Assembly (NCBI GenBank): GCA_013407085.1
Contig: JACCGJ010001894.1
Location: forward strand, 1-64,000
DNA: 64,000 nucleotides
Source of the DNA: Atriophallophorus winterbourni
Taxonomy: Eukaryota > Platyhelminthes > Trematoda > Plagiorchiida > Microphallidae
Direction: 5' to 3'
How positions within the stretch are numbered: position 1 is the stretch's first letter; each line of letters opens with the position of its first letter. Below are positions 11,052-23,000 of the stretch, piece by piece. The notes beneath the pieces were generated by a model. The model did not search any database. It was not told where the DNA came from and worked only from the letters and a program-made list of their open reading frames with translations. A program made the translations under genes and the position numbers.

Positions 11052-14000
11052 GTGCGTTTTGCGTTTGTGAAAATTATCGTTCAGGAACTCGCTACCTTTC
11101 CTCACGGCTTACCATTTTATGTGCAAAAAATGCAACCCGAACAACGAAGAGGTTTTCTCAAGAAAACAAGCCAACTTTGCCGTAATGTGTCAGACCGCTC
11201 TCGCCAATCTAATGTGGCGAAACGATGGTCGCCTTTATTTTTCTAAGGAACGTGAATTGATTCCTTTCTTGGAAGAATTCTGGGAAGAACTGACGACGCA
11301 ACCAAGGAAATCGAACACTTCTTGGTACCCGAATATTCATAAGACATTGGTAACTTTTCGTTCATGCATATTTTGTTTCCAGACTAGCAATGATTGCTTT
11401 AAAACGATTGAGCGTGACACCGATTTACTCGTTTGTTTGGCAAACACGGTAAGTTTCATTTGATGTATTATTTGTATTTTGTCAGCATTATTATGTTTCT
11501 ATAGTAAAAATTCATTATCCTTGATTTATATGTGTATATCTAATAGTTCTTCACAGATAAACCTGAACTACCATCTTGCAAAAATCCCGTTTTAAGTTGT
11601 ATAGTTACTATTAGTATTACCTCACAATTTACAGTCCAGTAACGCTAGTCTTTTTCGACCCTTATGTCCCATCTGGATTTGATGCTCAGGTAAAATTTCG
11701 GTTCCTAATATTTTAAAGTTCCATGTTTCTATATACTGCTGGCATAATCGTTTGCATTTAACAGCATGTTCACTGTTCTACGTTATTTATTAACATACAC
11801 CTTGAATCTCGATGATAGCTCGTTCTTGGTCATGTTTTTGCTTTTTTGTCGTAATGCTTTAAAAGCGTTTGAATCTTCTTTCGATCGACCTAATTATCTA
11901 CAGGATTTAGGCAAAATGGGTCCCAGTTACGACCGCTTCCGGGCGTTAACCAGTCAACTTCGCACTAGTATAACCAAACTTGGTGTCTCCAGTGGATCTG
12001 CATCTCAACTCCCTCCTGATTCTGGAGATAACAGTATGAATGCGGACTCCGATCACTCCACGGAAATGAGCTCATGGCGTAAACGGAAATCGCCCGGCAG
12101 TGGATTGAATCTAGCAGCTAATTCTAATCATTCTTCCTATGGCGATGGGACCCATCCAGGCGGACAGAATGGAGATCCCGGCCTGATTGATCTTAATTCT
12201 GACTACCCACTTAGGGTGAGCTATGCCAAATCCGATGCTCCCTCGAACGCTACCAATTTCGGGGGTAACCTGGTTCGTTCAACTCGTCGCGGCGTTGTCG
12301 CCACAGGTTCGTTTGGAACAGCTGCTGTAGGTGGACTTGGCATTGACGAAGGTCGTACGAAGCTAAATCCTCTTGGAGTTCCAGTTGATCACCCCTTCAA
12401 TAAGGAAGGTTACAGGTAATTGAATCTTGGTGGCATGTACTCTTGTTGTATTTTCGCCAGGATGTTTATTTTTGTATTTTCTTTCAAAGGTATATACTTG
12501 TTGAACTTGATAAGCATGCCTCTGGGCGTAAACTTTGGGATGATTGTGAGCATACTGCTGGAAAACCCATCCCAGGACTGTTCTATCGTGTTTACCTCAG
12601 CCCGAAAGTTGTGCTGTCAGCCATAGATCGAGGTAATATCATTTTTAAACCTTGTAAATTTAACTTGTTTGTTCTCGCCTAACAAACTCATCATAGCCTT
12701 TCCAATTGCTTATGTTAACTATCCAATTGCATTGCTTTTGTAAATATATATTATATGAAGAATGACCACGATGCTGTTTGCCAGTACCGAAACTTAACGG
12801 GGAATAAAATCTGCAACACTCATCCATTGTATGAAAAGGTCTTTTATCTTTTTAGTGTCAGCTTTGTTCTATAAAGCAGTTTGTCCTAACTTCAATTATC
12901 AGACGTTAGCATGTATATTTAATGGTGCAGCTCCTTTTGTCTAGTCAAGATTAGCCACGAATGTGCAATACGCACGGATGTACAATCGTGAAGCATTTGT
13001 GTGCTGTGCGGCTAACATCGTGCAAAATTGATTGGTCAACGGTGGTGAGCTGCATGCTGAAACACGCTGGAGTCTCACTACAATTTCTATTTCTATCCCC
13101 CCCTCATTTCTGTCTAGGCATGGGCAATCTGACAGTATCTTAGTCCACGTGCAGTCTCCGACTGTGCGGCACTTTGCCTGGATCAGGCTTGTGCTTTAAT
13201 ACCAATAATAATAATACTTTGTGAACTGGCTGTGACCACAGCCACGAGTAACCCTAGAATGCCTGATAGACTGGACGATGCAGAAAACGCAACTTGTTAC
13301 CGGCCTCCTTTCGTAACGCAGATCTATGTCAGATTGTGTATGCGCGTGCAATGGTACATTTTTTATACTGCGTAGGTAACCGTGTTAAATTGATTTATCA
13401 AAGGAACCGAGCTGCATGCGGAAATCGCTGAAATCTCACTGCACTTTCCTCATTTTCTTTATCTGTCTTGGACTGGGCAACGTGATAGTGTCTTAGCCTA
13501 CGTGTGGTCTGTGACTGTGCGGCACTTTGCCTTGATCTAGACCTGTGATTGTTTTCATGCATGCCCACATAATTTGAAGATGTCGCTAACAATAGCTTGT
13601 TTGCTACCATTGCCTGTGCTACAGATGTATTTTCATCTCTTACACTGCAGCTCTGCCGTTGCATAGTTTGATGTAAGGTGGACATATATCCCAGTGGTCA
13701 GTCCGTGCAATAGCCAATTCGATTATCGTATTCTGCTCGTTAAGAATAATGATTCATTTGCCTGGTTGAAATCCCACGTGCAGGTGGATTGAAAAACTTC
13801 TGTGAAATCACAAACTTGTACCACTGCATATTAAATGAAACACTGCCTTGACAATGACATTGAACTTGCAACCTGTTTTTAGTGTCAATCAGTTCCTTAT
13901 AGGACAGCTTATGACTTAATTCTCAAATAATGCTGGCTTAATTATTTTTTTTTCGTAAGCTTTTTGCTCTTGAAATAATAACCAAACGGATGCGAATATA

Positions 14001-17000
14001 TTTCTTCGCGTGCTTGCTATATTCACTTATATACGTTCCCTAGTCTGCAAATCTAGTATTTATCACCACTTGCTTGGAAATTTGTCTGACTGAACTTCTT
14101 TGCTCCATGATGATGATGATGATCATATAGATTAAACTAGTCCGATATGCCAAAATGTTTACAGGCTTGTGGACATTCATCAAGGTCACCCTGTCTTACA
14201 GATTACGCCCACGCCGTGATTCAGATTATCTAGTGTCATCAGGACAATGACTCCCCGCTTGCAACAGCCTCATTCCCTGTACCACGGTGCGCGGTAAGAA
14301 AACACTAACAAAGGTGCATAGGTTTATTTGTGTGATCGATTATACCAGTACAACTCAAGTTTATTGAACAACGATTCTAGTGAGTGGACACGATGTAGTG
14401 AATGAATGCAATCTTTGTGAGCTAGAATTAAAAGGTAGAAAAAGATAAAATCCACAACCGGTTTCTGGCCGTTTACCGTCGTCATGACGAAATGGTATAT
14501 ATTGGGTATACATGTATGTATAAAATCACAAGCCTTATCCAGGCAGTGCTGCACACTCAGACACTGCACATGGGTTAAGATACTTTCAGATTGTCCAGGC
14601 CTAGACAGATGTGAGAAACAGAATGGGAATGGCAGCATGCAGCTAATTACCGGTAGTAACTCAATTTGCTGCACATCGCAGAAGTACTGCGGGTTCCAAA
14701 CAACCAATTCGACTCTAATGCCTCATATGAATCTATCATTAAGCAGAACACGTTTGACCTTGCAAATCTTACTTGACAGTGGCAAATGCTATCTGGCCTA
14801 TGTTACAAAACTCCCGAACCTGATTTCGCTCTTCTCACTTAATCAGCACGCACAGCGCGATACCGGCGTTGGATTATACCACCTGTGATTACTAACGCAA
14901 TAACAATATCATTTTTCGGCGTTCTGTTGCACATGCTTTATGTGGATGCTTGTAGGATTCAATCTAAAGTTGAACGAGTCACAGCTGATACTAACCGGTG
15001 ACAAGGGATATTCGATGGCCCGTGCGACTCATGGTGTTCATCAAGGTGCCTGGTACTTCGAAGCAACCATCGTCGAGCACCCAGAAGGTACCGCGACACG
15101 CATTGGTTGGGCACAGCCGCCTGGTAAGTACATGTTTCCCACTGTCCTTTTCAAAATAAATAAATAAATGAAATATATTACTAAATATTCATTTGCATGC
15201 TTTTCCGTCATTCACACCCCACGACCGGTTTCGTGCTATTTGCACTCATCAGGTAGGGACAGTAAGATCAGGATCCGCATGCGCTTAAACAGGGAAGAAT
15301 GGTACAAGGAGCGCTTGTATGCCACGTTGGATAGGCTGGTACAACCAACCGTTCACAGCATGTTCCAAACACTGTTCAATGGGTTAAACCCATAACATGA
15401 AACAAAATATTCTTTGTTGCATGCTTTTCCGTCATTCACACCCCACGACCGGTTTTGTGCGTGCTCACTCCTCAGGTAGGGACAGTAAGATCAGAATCCG
15501 CATGCGCTGAAATATATTACTGTTATCTGTTTGTCTGTTCAGAATGTTACAAAGAGTACAATTTGCTCTTCACAATTACAAAGTTTTTTTGTCTATGTGG
15601 ATTTTGTGACATCACTTTGGGCTTCAACTTCCACTAGCATGTTCCCATTGCCGAAAATAACCATTCAGTCGCAAAGGTTTTTGTTGCGTGGACTATTCCC
15701 GCCATCAACCTAAAAGCACACTTGTCGCTATGTTAAGCTTTTGTTATGTGCATTCTCGTAGACCTGTTCCTTGCCCTTTGAAAACAGCGGTGAATGTAGA
15801 ACACCTTCAACTTTTTTAATTGTCTTCACAATTATGCACTGACTGAATATGACGACGAAAGCAAAGCTGTATTTCTCACCGCTCAGAACAGCTTAGTTTT
15901 CACGGAAGTGGCATGTCCTATCCCAATTCTTAACGTGAGTAGCGTCGAAATTCCGGACATTCTGATCTCGACAGAAATGGTGCAGTACTTCTGTGCTGTG
16001 CGGCTAACCGTGCTAAATTGATTGGCCGCCGGTAGTTAGCTACATGCTGAAACACGCCGGAGTCTTACTATCATCTCTAATTCCTTTCTCATATCTGTCT
16101 AGGCCTGGGCAACCTGACAGTATATTAGCCCATGTGCAGTCTTTGACTGTGCGACACTGCCTGGATCACGCTTGTGATTTCATACATCATACATACATAC
16201 TTCTGTAGGAGGTATCGAATACCCATACAACCGTGACAAAATAAAATCCTAAAGAGTTGGAGAAGAGTGGGATCTGAAATGCTACTGAACCTGCGGACGC
16301 TTAGGCTGGGGTGAGGTCTCTACACCTCGAATCAAACATGCATTCAATCAAGTGTTGTGAACGAGTTGAGCAATATCAGCACGACAGCTTGCTCGCGTCT
16401 TTCACTATCATGCATCATAACAAGCTTTCCTGGTCGCCACTGAACACAGTTTTGAGCCAGTGGGAATTCTGATGTCTTGGATTCCCCAACATTAGAGACT
16501 GGTCGCTCCAACGGCAGCCAGTCTAACAGTCTCAACCAATCGCTACTTTTTTCGGTTGTCATCGATCAACCTTTCACCTTCATCTGTGTGGCTAACATCG
16601 TGCAAAAATGATTGACCAACGGTAGTGAGCTGCATGCGAGTACACGCTGGAGTCTCACTACCATTACTATTTCCCCCTCATATCTGTCTAGGCCTGGGCA
16701 ACCTGACAGTATCTTAGCCCACGTGCAGTCTCTGACTGTGCGGCACTTTGCCTGGATCAGGCTCGTGCTTTCATACCATACCATACCAAAATTTGTCGAA
16801 TACTAGTGCTGTGCGCGGTGAGAAACTAGTTGTTTTAAAAAGTTTTGCTAAACTTTTTGTGTTTAAACACCATAGTTGCAGACTCTGATGGTTTTTCTTT
16901 CTAGGTTTTCCGTACATTCCCACTATCACATCGCCTATTCAACTGAAAGATATTTTAATCCACCATTTGTGTTAAAGTTGTTCTTCTCTTTTGTCTGCAA

Positions 17001-20000
17001 CCAATTAGTTGTTTTGCTGGGGTCAATAGTTTATTTTTAATGCTCTTTATTGTTGCTCACGAATGTGCAATCGTGCAGTATTTCTGTGCTGTGCAGCAAA
17101 AATTGTATTGCCACCAAATTGCGAATCCCATTGAATGAAACCCTCAAATGAACAGAGCATACCCATCATTAATTTCGCTCGCTAACTGCGGCAAGTGTCA
17201 GTGATTGCAAACACATTCTTTGTAATGCTTGCTGTTGATCACTTTCCCGAATCCAGCCTCGGGGTTTACAAAGTTTCAGTATGTACATTGCTGTATCTGA
17301 TTGCTTCCAGTTTATGCGCAAAAAATATTCTATAGATGATTAGATTTGTAACGGTCCAAATCCATTATTCCCCTTAACTAATCTCTGTATCTTCATTTGA
17401 TCGTATTTGATTGGGCTAAATTGATTTGTCACCGGAACTAGGCGGCATGCGGAATTACAGGCATTGGCAACCCGACAGTATCTTAGCCCAATTGCAGTCT
17501 ATGACTGTGCGTCACTTTGCATGGATCGGGCTTGTCACTTCATCTACGTTATTTACATTCTTTTGTGCCAATTAAAAGATCCGTTAACATTATTAATCCT
17601 CATTGGCTGGAACAATATTACGTAATCTAACTTTCTATCCATATACAATAACCTTGAATGGTATGCAAGCACAAGCCTGATCCAGGCAAAGTGCCGTACA
17701 GTCAGAGACTGCACGTGGGCTAAGATACAGTCAGGTTGCCCAGGCCTAGACAGATGTGACAAAAGAAATAGAAATGGTAGTGAGACTCCAGCGTGTATTC
17801 GCATGCAGCTCACTACCGTCGGCCAATCAATTTAGCACGGTGTTAGCCACACAGCACAGAAGTACTGCAGGATTGTACATCCGTGAATAAATCCTTGAAT
17901 GAATAAATGAAGGCACAGGCCTGATCCATGATTAAGGTAACCGTAAGGCGAAGGTACATAATGAAGATGGTAGCGTGCATAGGTAATTCGTGAAACTTTT
18001 TTGGTAGAATAACTAGAAGTACTGCTTCTGTCATAGAAGACACGATGCTAAAAATGCCAAATCCGGTTTCCAGTCACCTGTCTACCTTATAGGAAATCTG
18101 CACGCCCCTTGTGGATACGACAAGTTTGGCTATTCTTGGCGCTCTATTTTTGGCACCGTTTTCCACGAATCCCGTGGCCGCCACTTCACCGATTCCGGCT
18201 ACGGGAAAAATGATGTGATCGGTTGTTTGATCATTCTACCACCGTGTGAGTCGACCGCCTCTGGGGATGTTGCTGGTTCGCTTGAAGCGTCGGAGCAAAA
18301 GCCATCGAATACGCGCGTATTTTTGCCACCGTCTTACAAAGACAAAGTAAGTTGGGAATGGTATTGTGTGTCAGAATGATACCGATCATGACCGGTGTTC
18401 GAATAATTATCGTTTGTCATATCCGTAGAGCCATTTGGTAAATTAGCAGCAGCGGCTACTTGCACTTTTTCTGTAGTGCTAAATGTGATTCGATTCCCCC
18501 CCACCGAGGCACCATTTCATCCCTTCTTGCCGCCTTTAATCAGTTTCTTGTCAGCGGTTATTTCGATTAACTGACTACTTTTGTTTAATCAGTACATATA
18601 TTTTTAAACCTCACGCTGAAAATTTCGAAAGTACGAGACGCGAGACGTGATGATGAATCACACAGCGCATGAGAACACGGATTGGTGAATGTGTATTACA
18701 CACATGATGAAGGTTTACTGCACACTGATCTGTTGCAGTGGATTCGACCTCGCTTTGGGCCAGTTGTAATTTTTATTTGTATTTTAAGAGACTTCGTGCG
18801 AACCGGCTACCTTGACCCCTTGGTAGCTCATATTTTGGAAAAGTAATTAACCAGATTCCCAATATACACGGACGTGAAATGGGTACTGACAATAGTGTTG
18901 AAAAAATTGTGACATCCTAGCGCCCTGCTCACTGGGTGAACTCATGTCGCATGTATAGTTCGTACTCAAAAAACCGGTAATGAGCACTAGGGTTGTGGGC
19001 CAAATGTCCCGATAAGAATAAAAATTAATGCAATTCATCTCCCTACAATATGCCACTCCATTTACATCCTCTCACATAACACTGAGCAGATGGGATTTCT
19101 GTTTAGTCGACTCGATGTTTTTAATTATCCCGGGCACCTTTTTATTTTGGTGTCATCTGTTCGGACAACATAAATCATTCCCATACTGACATCACCGTTT
19201 TGTCCTCTTGTTGTTGACATATTTTGCTCATCCCGTCTGCCTTACAGTTGTCAATTATTCACGATCTTTCAAATTATGCCATGGCGTTATTGACTCTTAG
19301 ATGCTTCATTATATCAGAGTGCCGTTTATCTTATCATCTTGTACTCCGAAAATGACTTCTCAACAGTGAATTTATAATACAGAAGGTGTATGACGCGCTA
19401 ATGTCGCTCTTCTCTGTCCCGCTGCTTCAAAACGCGCTCGCAACACTCGTAATGTATGTGCAATAACCATCAGTGATTATTATTGCCATTTGAATCTTAA
19501 CAACGGACGCACGATGTGATGGTTTCGTTTATTGGCAAAACACCCTCTAGAAGAATAATTTGCGATATTTAACTTGATTCTTCTGATGCACTTCAATATC
19601 GAAAGTGGCATATGATCAAAAGTTTAGATCGCGGTTCCTGTAGTATCAGTAATACCTCTATCATTCTATTCTACTTTCTCTCTCATATCTATTTAGGCCT
19701 GGGCGTGCTGACAGTATTTAGCCCACGTGTAGTCTGTGACTGCACGGCACTTTGCCCGCATCAGGCTTGCGCTTTCATTCATCACCTAATCCTCCAGCGT
19801 TATAATATCACACACCCCAATTTGTTTCTGATTCTTTCACCGAGTGTACGAGCGTCTCGCGACCTTCACGCATGCGCAATCTGGCAATACGCTGGAACCA
19901 GGCAGTTAAAGCGAGCTGAATTGATTTACCCACAAGTAATGCACAGCTTGTGGAATCACGCTGGAGTTTTATCATTATCTTCTTTGTTATCTATTTTGTC

Positions 20001-23000
20001 TGACCGTCTCACTATCCGCGTGCCGTCTATGACTGAGGCGCTTTGCCTAACTCTGTGCTGGTGATTCCATGCATCATGGGGGTGGTCGACAGTAAAGGTA
20101 GTGTAAACCTATAATGGCTTTCCCGGGTGTTTGCTCCTTCAAAGTTAGGTGACGGAGAATTATGATTTCTTCTCGTTTATTCGTTAATCGCCTATCAAGT
20201 CTATGCTTTGTAACGTCGATTTTCTAAACTTGTTGAGTCCCTTTTGTAAACATATAACACGGTCCCATACCGATGCATGGTTAACTCCGAGAAATTTTAC
20301 TCATGGCTTTTTCTTTTTTTTACTTCGCAGCCTCTCGTAAGATTTCGAACTTCTTATTATTTCGAAGAAAAAGATGAACCGAGCAAAGCGGAAAAGTTTT
20401 TGACTCCTTTGCCGGGTAGCAAGGTGAGTTGCAATAGGCTATCGTGAGATATTTCAAGTTGATTAATTTGTATATTTGTTTTTGTTCTCAATTATCAAAC
20501 ACTTATCTAAATTACCCCTTTTCAGTAACAGGGAATTTCGCCATGCCCAGCTTCTTAATCCTTTCTAGGTTTTGTTACTCTTCATATTTGTGGTTGTTAT
20601 TTAAAATGCGTTGCCTTCTATTTCAAGTGAATCGCCAGATTCCTTCTACCGATATTTTACTTGAGACAACTCGTAAGACTACGTAACTCGGATGTGCAAA
20701 TGCGCAGTATTTCAATACTGCGCTGATAACACCGTACTAGATCCATTTGCTATTCTCCCTTATAACTGTCTAGGCCGTACAACCTGACTGTATTTTTTAG
20801 CTTACTTGAATTCTTTGACTGCGTGGCAGTTTGCCTGCATGCAGGCTTGTGCTTTCATACGTGCTCGGACTAAATTGTCATGAAGCCGCGTTTGTCTGAT
20901 CGTCACGAAGTCAGTATCAGCATTTAGAAGACCAGGTCAGGTCGACGCCTGTAAGCACCCTAATACCAACATCCTTGTAGCTTCTTCGTTATTTCGCTTC
21001 GATTCCTACTTTGTGATGACTAATCCTTGTGGTTTTGAAAGGGACCGTGTTAAGTTTTACGTGATCTCACAAGATCAATTTCTCGTGGTGTTCCCTCTTG
21101 CAATACGTACCCAATTAAAGTTTCCTTTCAGGACAGATCGTTAGTTCGCCCGTTTCATGTAAAACGGATGAAACCTACAAGCCGAGAACGTATCTATGAG
21201 CACACTTTCCTTGTTGTGATTAGAAGCATGATCTCACGTTGGAACACAATTTGTTTTCGATGTGACTAGTCTGTTTAGACGATTCCCCATGCCTTGCTCC
21301 TGTCGTTCGTGTATTAAGCTCTGCAATTACGAGGGCCGATGTATCCCTATTTGCTAGTAACGTGGTGCTCAACTTCTCTGGACATCAACATTTCTACCCG
21401 TTTTCGTACTACTTTCGCTTACCCGATCGATGGCCAGGTTGCTCCACATCAACCAATGAAATCGGTGGAAATATTCAGTGCTGTTCACTTTCATCAAGAT
21501 TAGATTCTGGGTTTGAAACAACGGGTGAATGGTAACCCAAGTTTGACTTTGAAGTTATTATTTCTGAGTCGATCTTGTTAAACTACACTCCACTACAGTT
21601 TTCCTCCCATTTGTACTCTTCTGCTAGACATAACGAGCTAAGGTTCGTTTAAACTCCGTACTCACCACTGCTTTATTTCACCCCTGAACGCCTTTGCTCA
21701 TGCTCGATTAAACCTTGTATCACTTAATTGCTTTTTATTTGTTTAGCAAACAGGTGTATTGAAATTTACCGAGATTTTTTCGCAACCATTGTTTGCCTGT
21801 ATGTCGTTTTTTCTCTCTCGTGAAATGTGATACGCCGTCGTATCAATTTACGGTTATTAATATAATTAGTCTGGAATATATGTGAACACTCGAATAGACC
21901 AACAATTCTGCACAATTATGTCGGATCTACCAGTTCAGGAATATGCTAAAATTGCTTTGACATTTTTCGAAAATACGCATACTTTTCCTTACGGGGTTCT
22001 CACTGCTGTTTGTTCTGTTTGGTGGAAACAGCGTGGTTTGGTTTATTAAAATTCGAAAAAGTGTTTAGCTGGTGAAAAAAGTTTGGCACTTAAGTTTTCT
22101 ACAACTAACCATTTTGTTGGTTGATTCTAGTTCAAGTACTGAAGCGTTTTTGACTGGATAAATTGAGTCGAAAAGGAAGTCTCGTTAGATTGATTTTAAA
22201 ATAGCTAAAATGTAAATAACAAGAATTTAATCAAAGGCATACAAAATTGATACAGAAACCAGACAGCAGTCATGATACTCCCCTGTTCCATTGATTTAAT
22301 CGGTTCAGTTAGACCCACAGTGTTGATCGTGGTTCTCCAAAGTTTCGCTGTATCTATCCTGCTCAACAATGGCTTTATTAGTATTAGACCACAAGTCTGC
22401 ATCCAGGCAAAGTGCTACAGTCATCAACTGCGTGTGGGCTAAGATAATACCAGGTTGCCCAGGCCTAGATAGATACGAGGAAGAAAAACAACAGGAAATG
22501 GTACCGAGATTCCAGCCTGTTTCAGCATGCAGTTTTGTTTTTGAGAATGTTGCTGGTTTTCTCTTCACACCTGTGCGGCTAACATCGTGCTAAATTGATT
22601 GGCCATCGGTGGTGAGCTGCATGCTGAAACAGGCTGGAGTCTCACTACCATTTCTATTTTCTTCCTCATATCTGTCTGGGCCCGGGCAACATGACAGTTT
22701 CTTCGCCCACGTTCAGTCTCTGACTGTGCGGCACTTTGCCTGGATCAGGCTTGTGCTTTCATACCATACCGGTGGCAGTTTTATATAGCACAGTGTAGAC
22801 TTATTGCATATCAGTCCGCCGATGGCTTCATGAGATATCTTTACCCAAAATTTTGGTCCACATTCCACACATTCAAACTCCACTACGAGCTCTGGTCTAA
22901 CGTTTCAAAAACAGAATCACTGCGTGATTTGAGATCAAGCGGTGAAACGTTTATGAATTTTAAATAAGTTTCATCTTCCTTCGCAATTGTTTTGTGAGTA

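Larger units (their letters stand above)
15183..15507 (-). mobile_element. Hammerhead retrozyme-like element with two tandem ribozymes and 14-nt target-site duplication
   Basis: The 325-bp insert is flanked by identical 14-nt repeats TGAAATATATTACT (15169-15182 and 15508-15521). It carries two direct ribozyme units whose predicted cleavage sites are 224 nt apart. No protein is encoded. Two-ribozyme, non-autonomous elements moved in trans by other retroelements are known as retrozymes, and schistosome SmAlpha elements also carry hammerheads. It lies 60 nt after the splice donor of an ASH2L exon, antisense to the gene. Confidence 0.8.

Noticed and set aside
11119..11463. Treating 11119-11463 as one uninterrupted coding region
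   Set aside because: It reads through a 33-nt GT-AG intron whose 11 codons are absent from ASH2L; splicing gives the better match.
18061..18092. CCGGTTTCCAGTCACCTG as another hammerhead
   Set aside because: Only the CCGGTTTC part fits; no CUGANGA box and no stem I. It is the polypyrimidine/acceptor region of an ASH2L exon.
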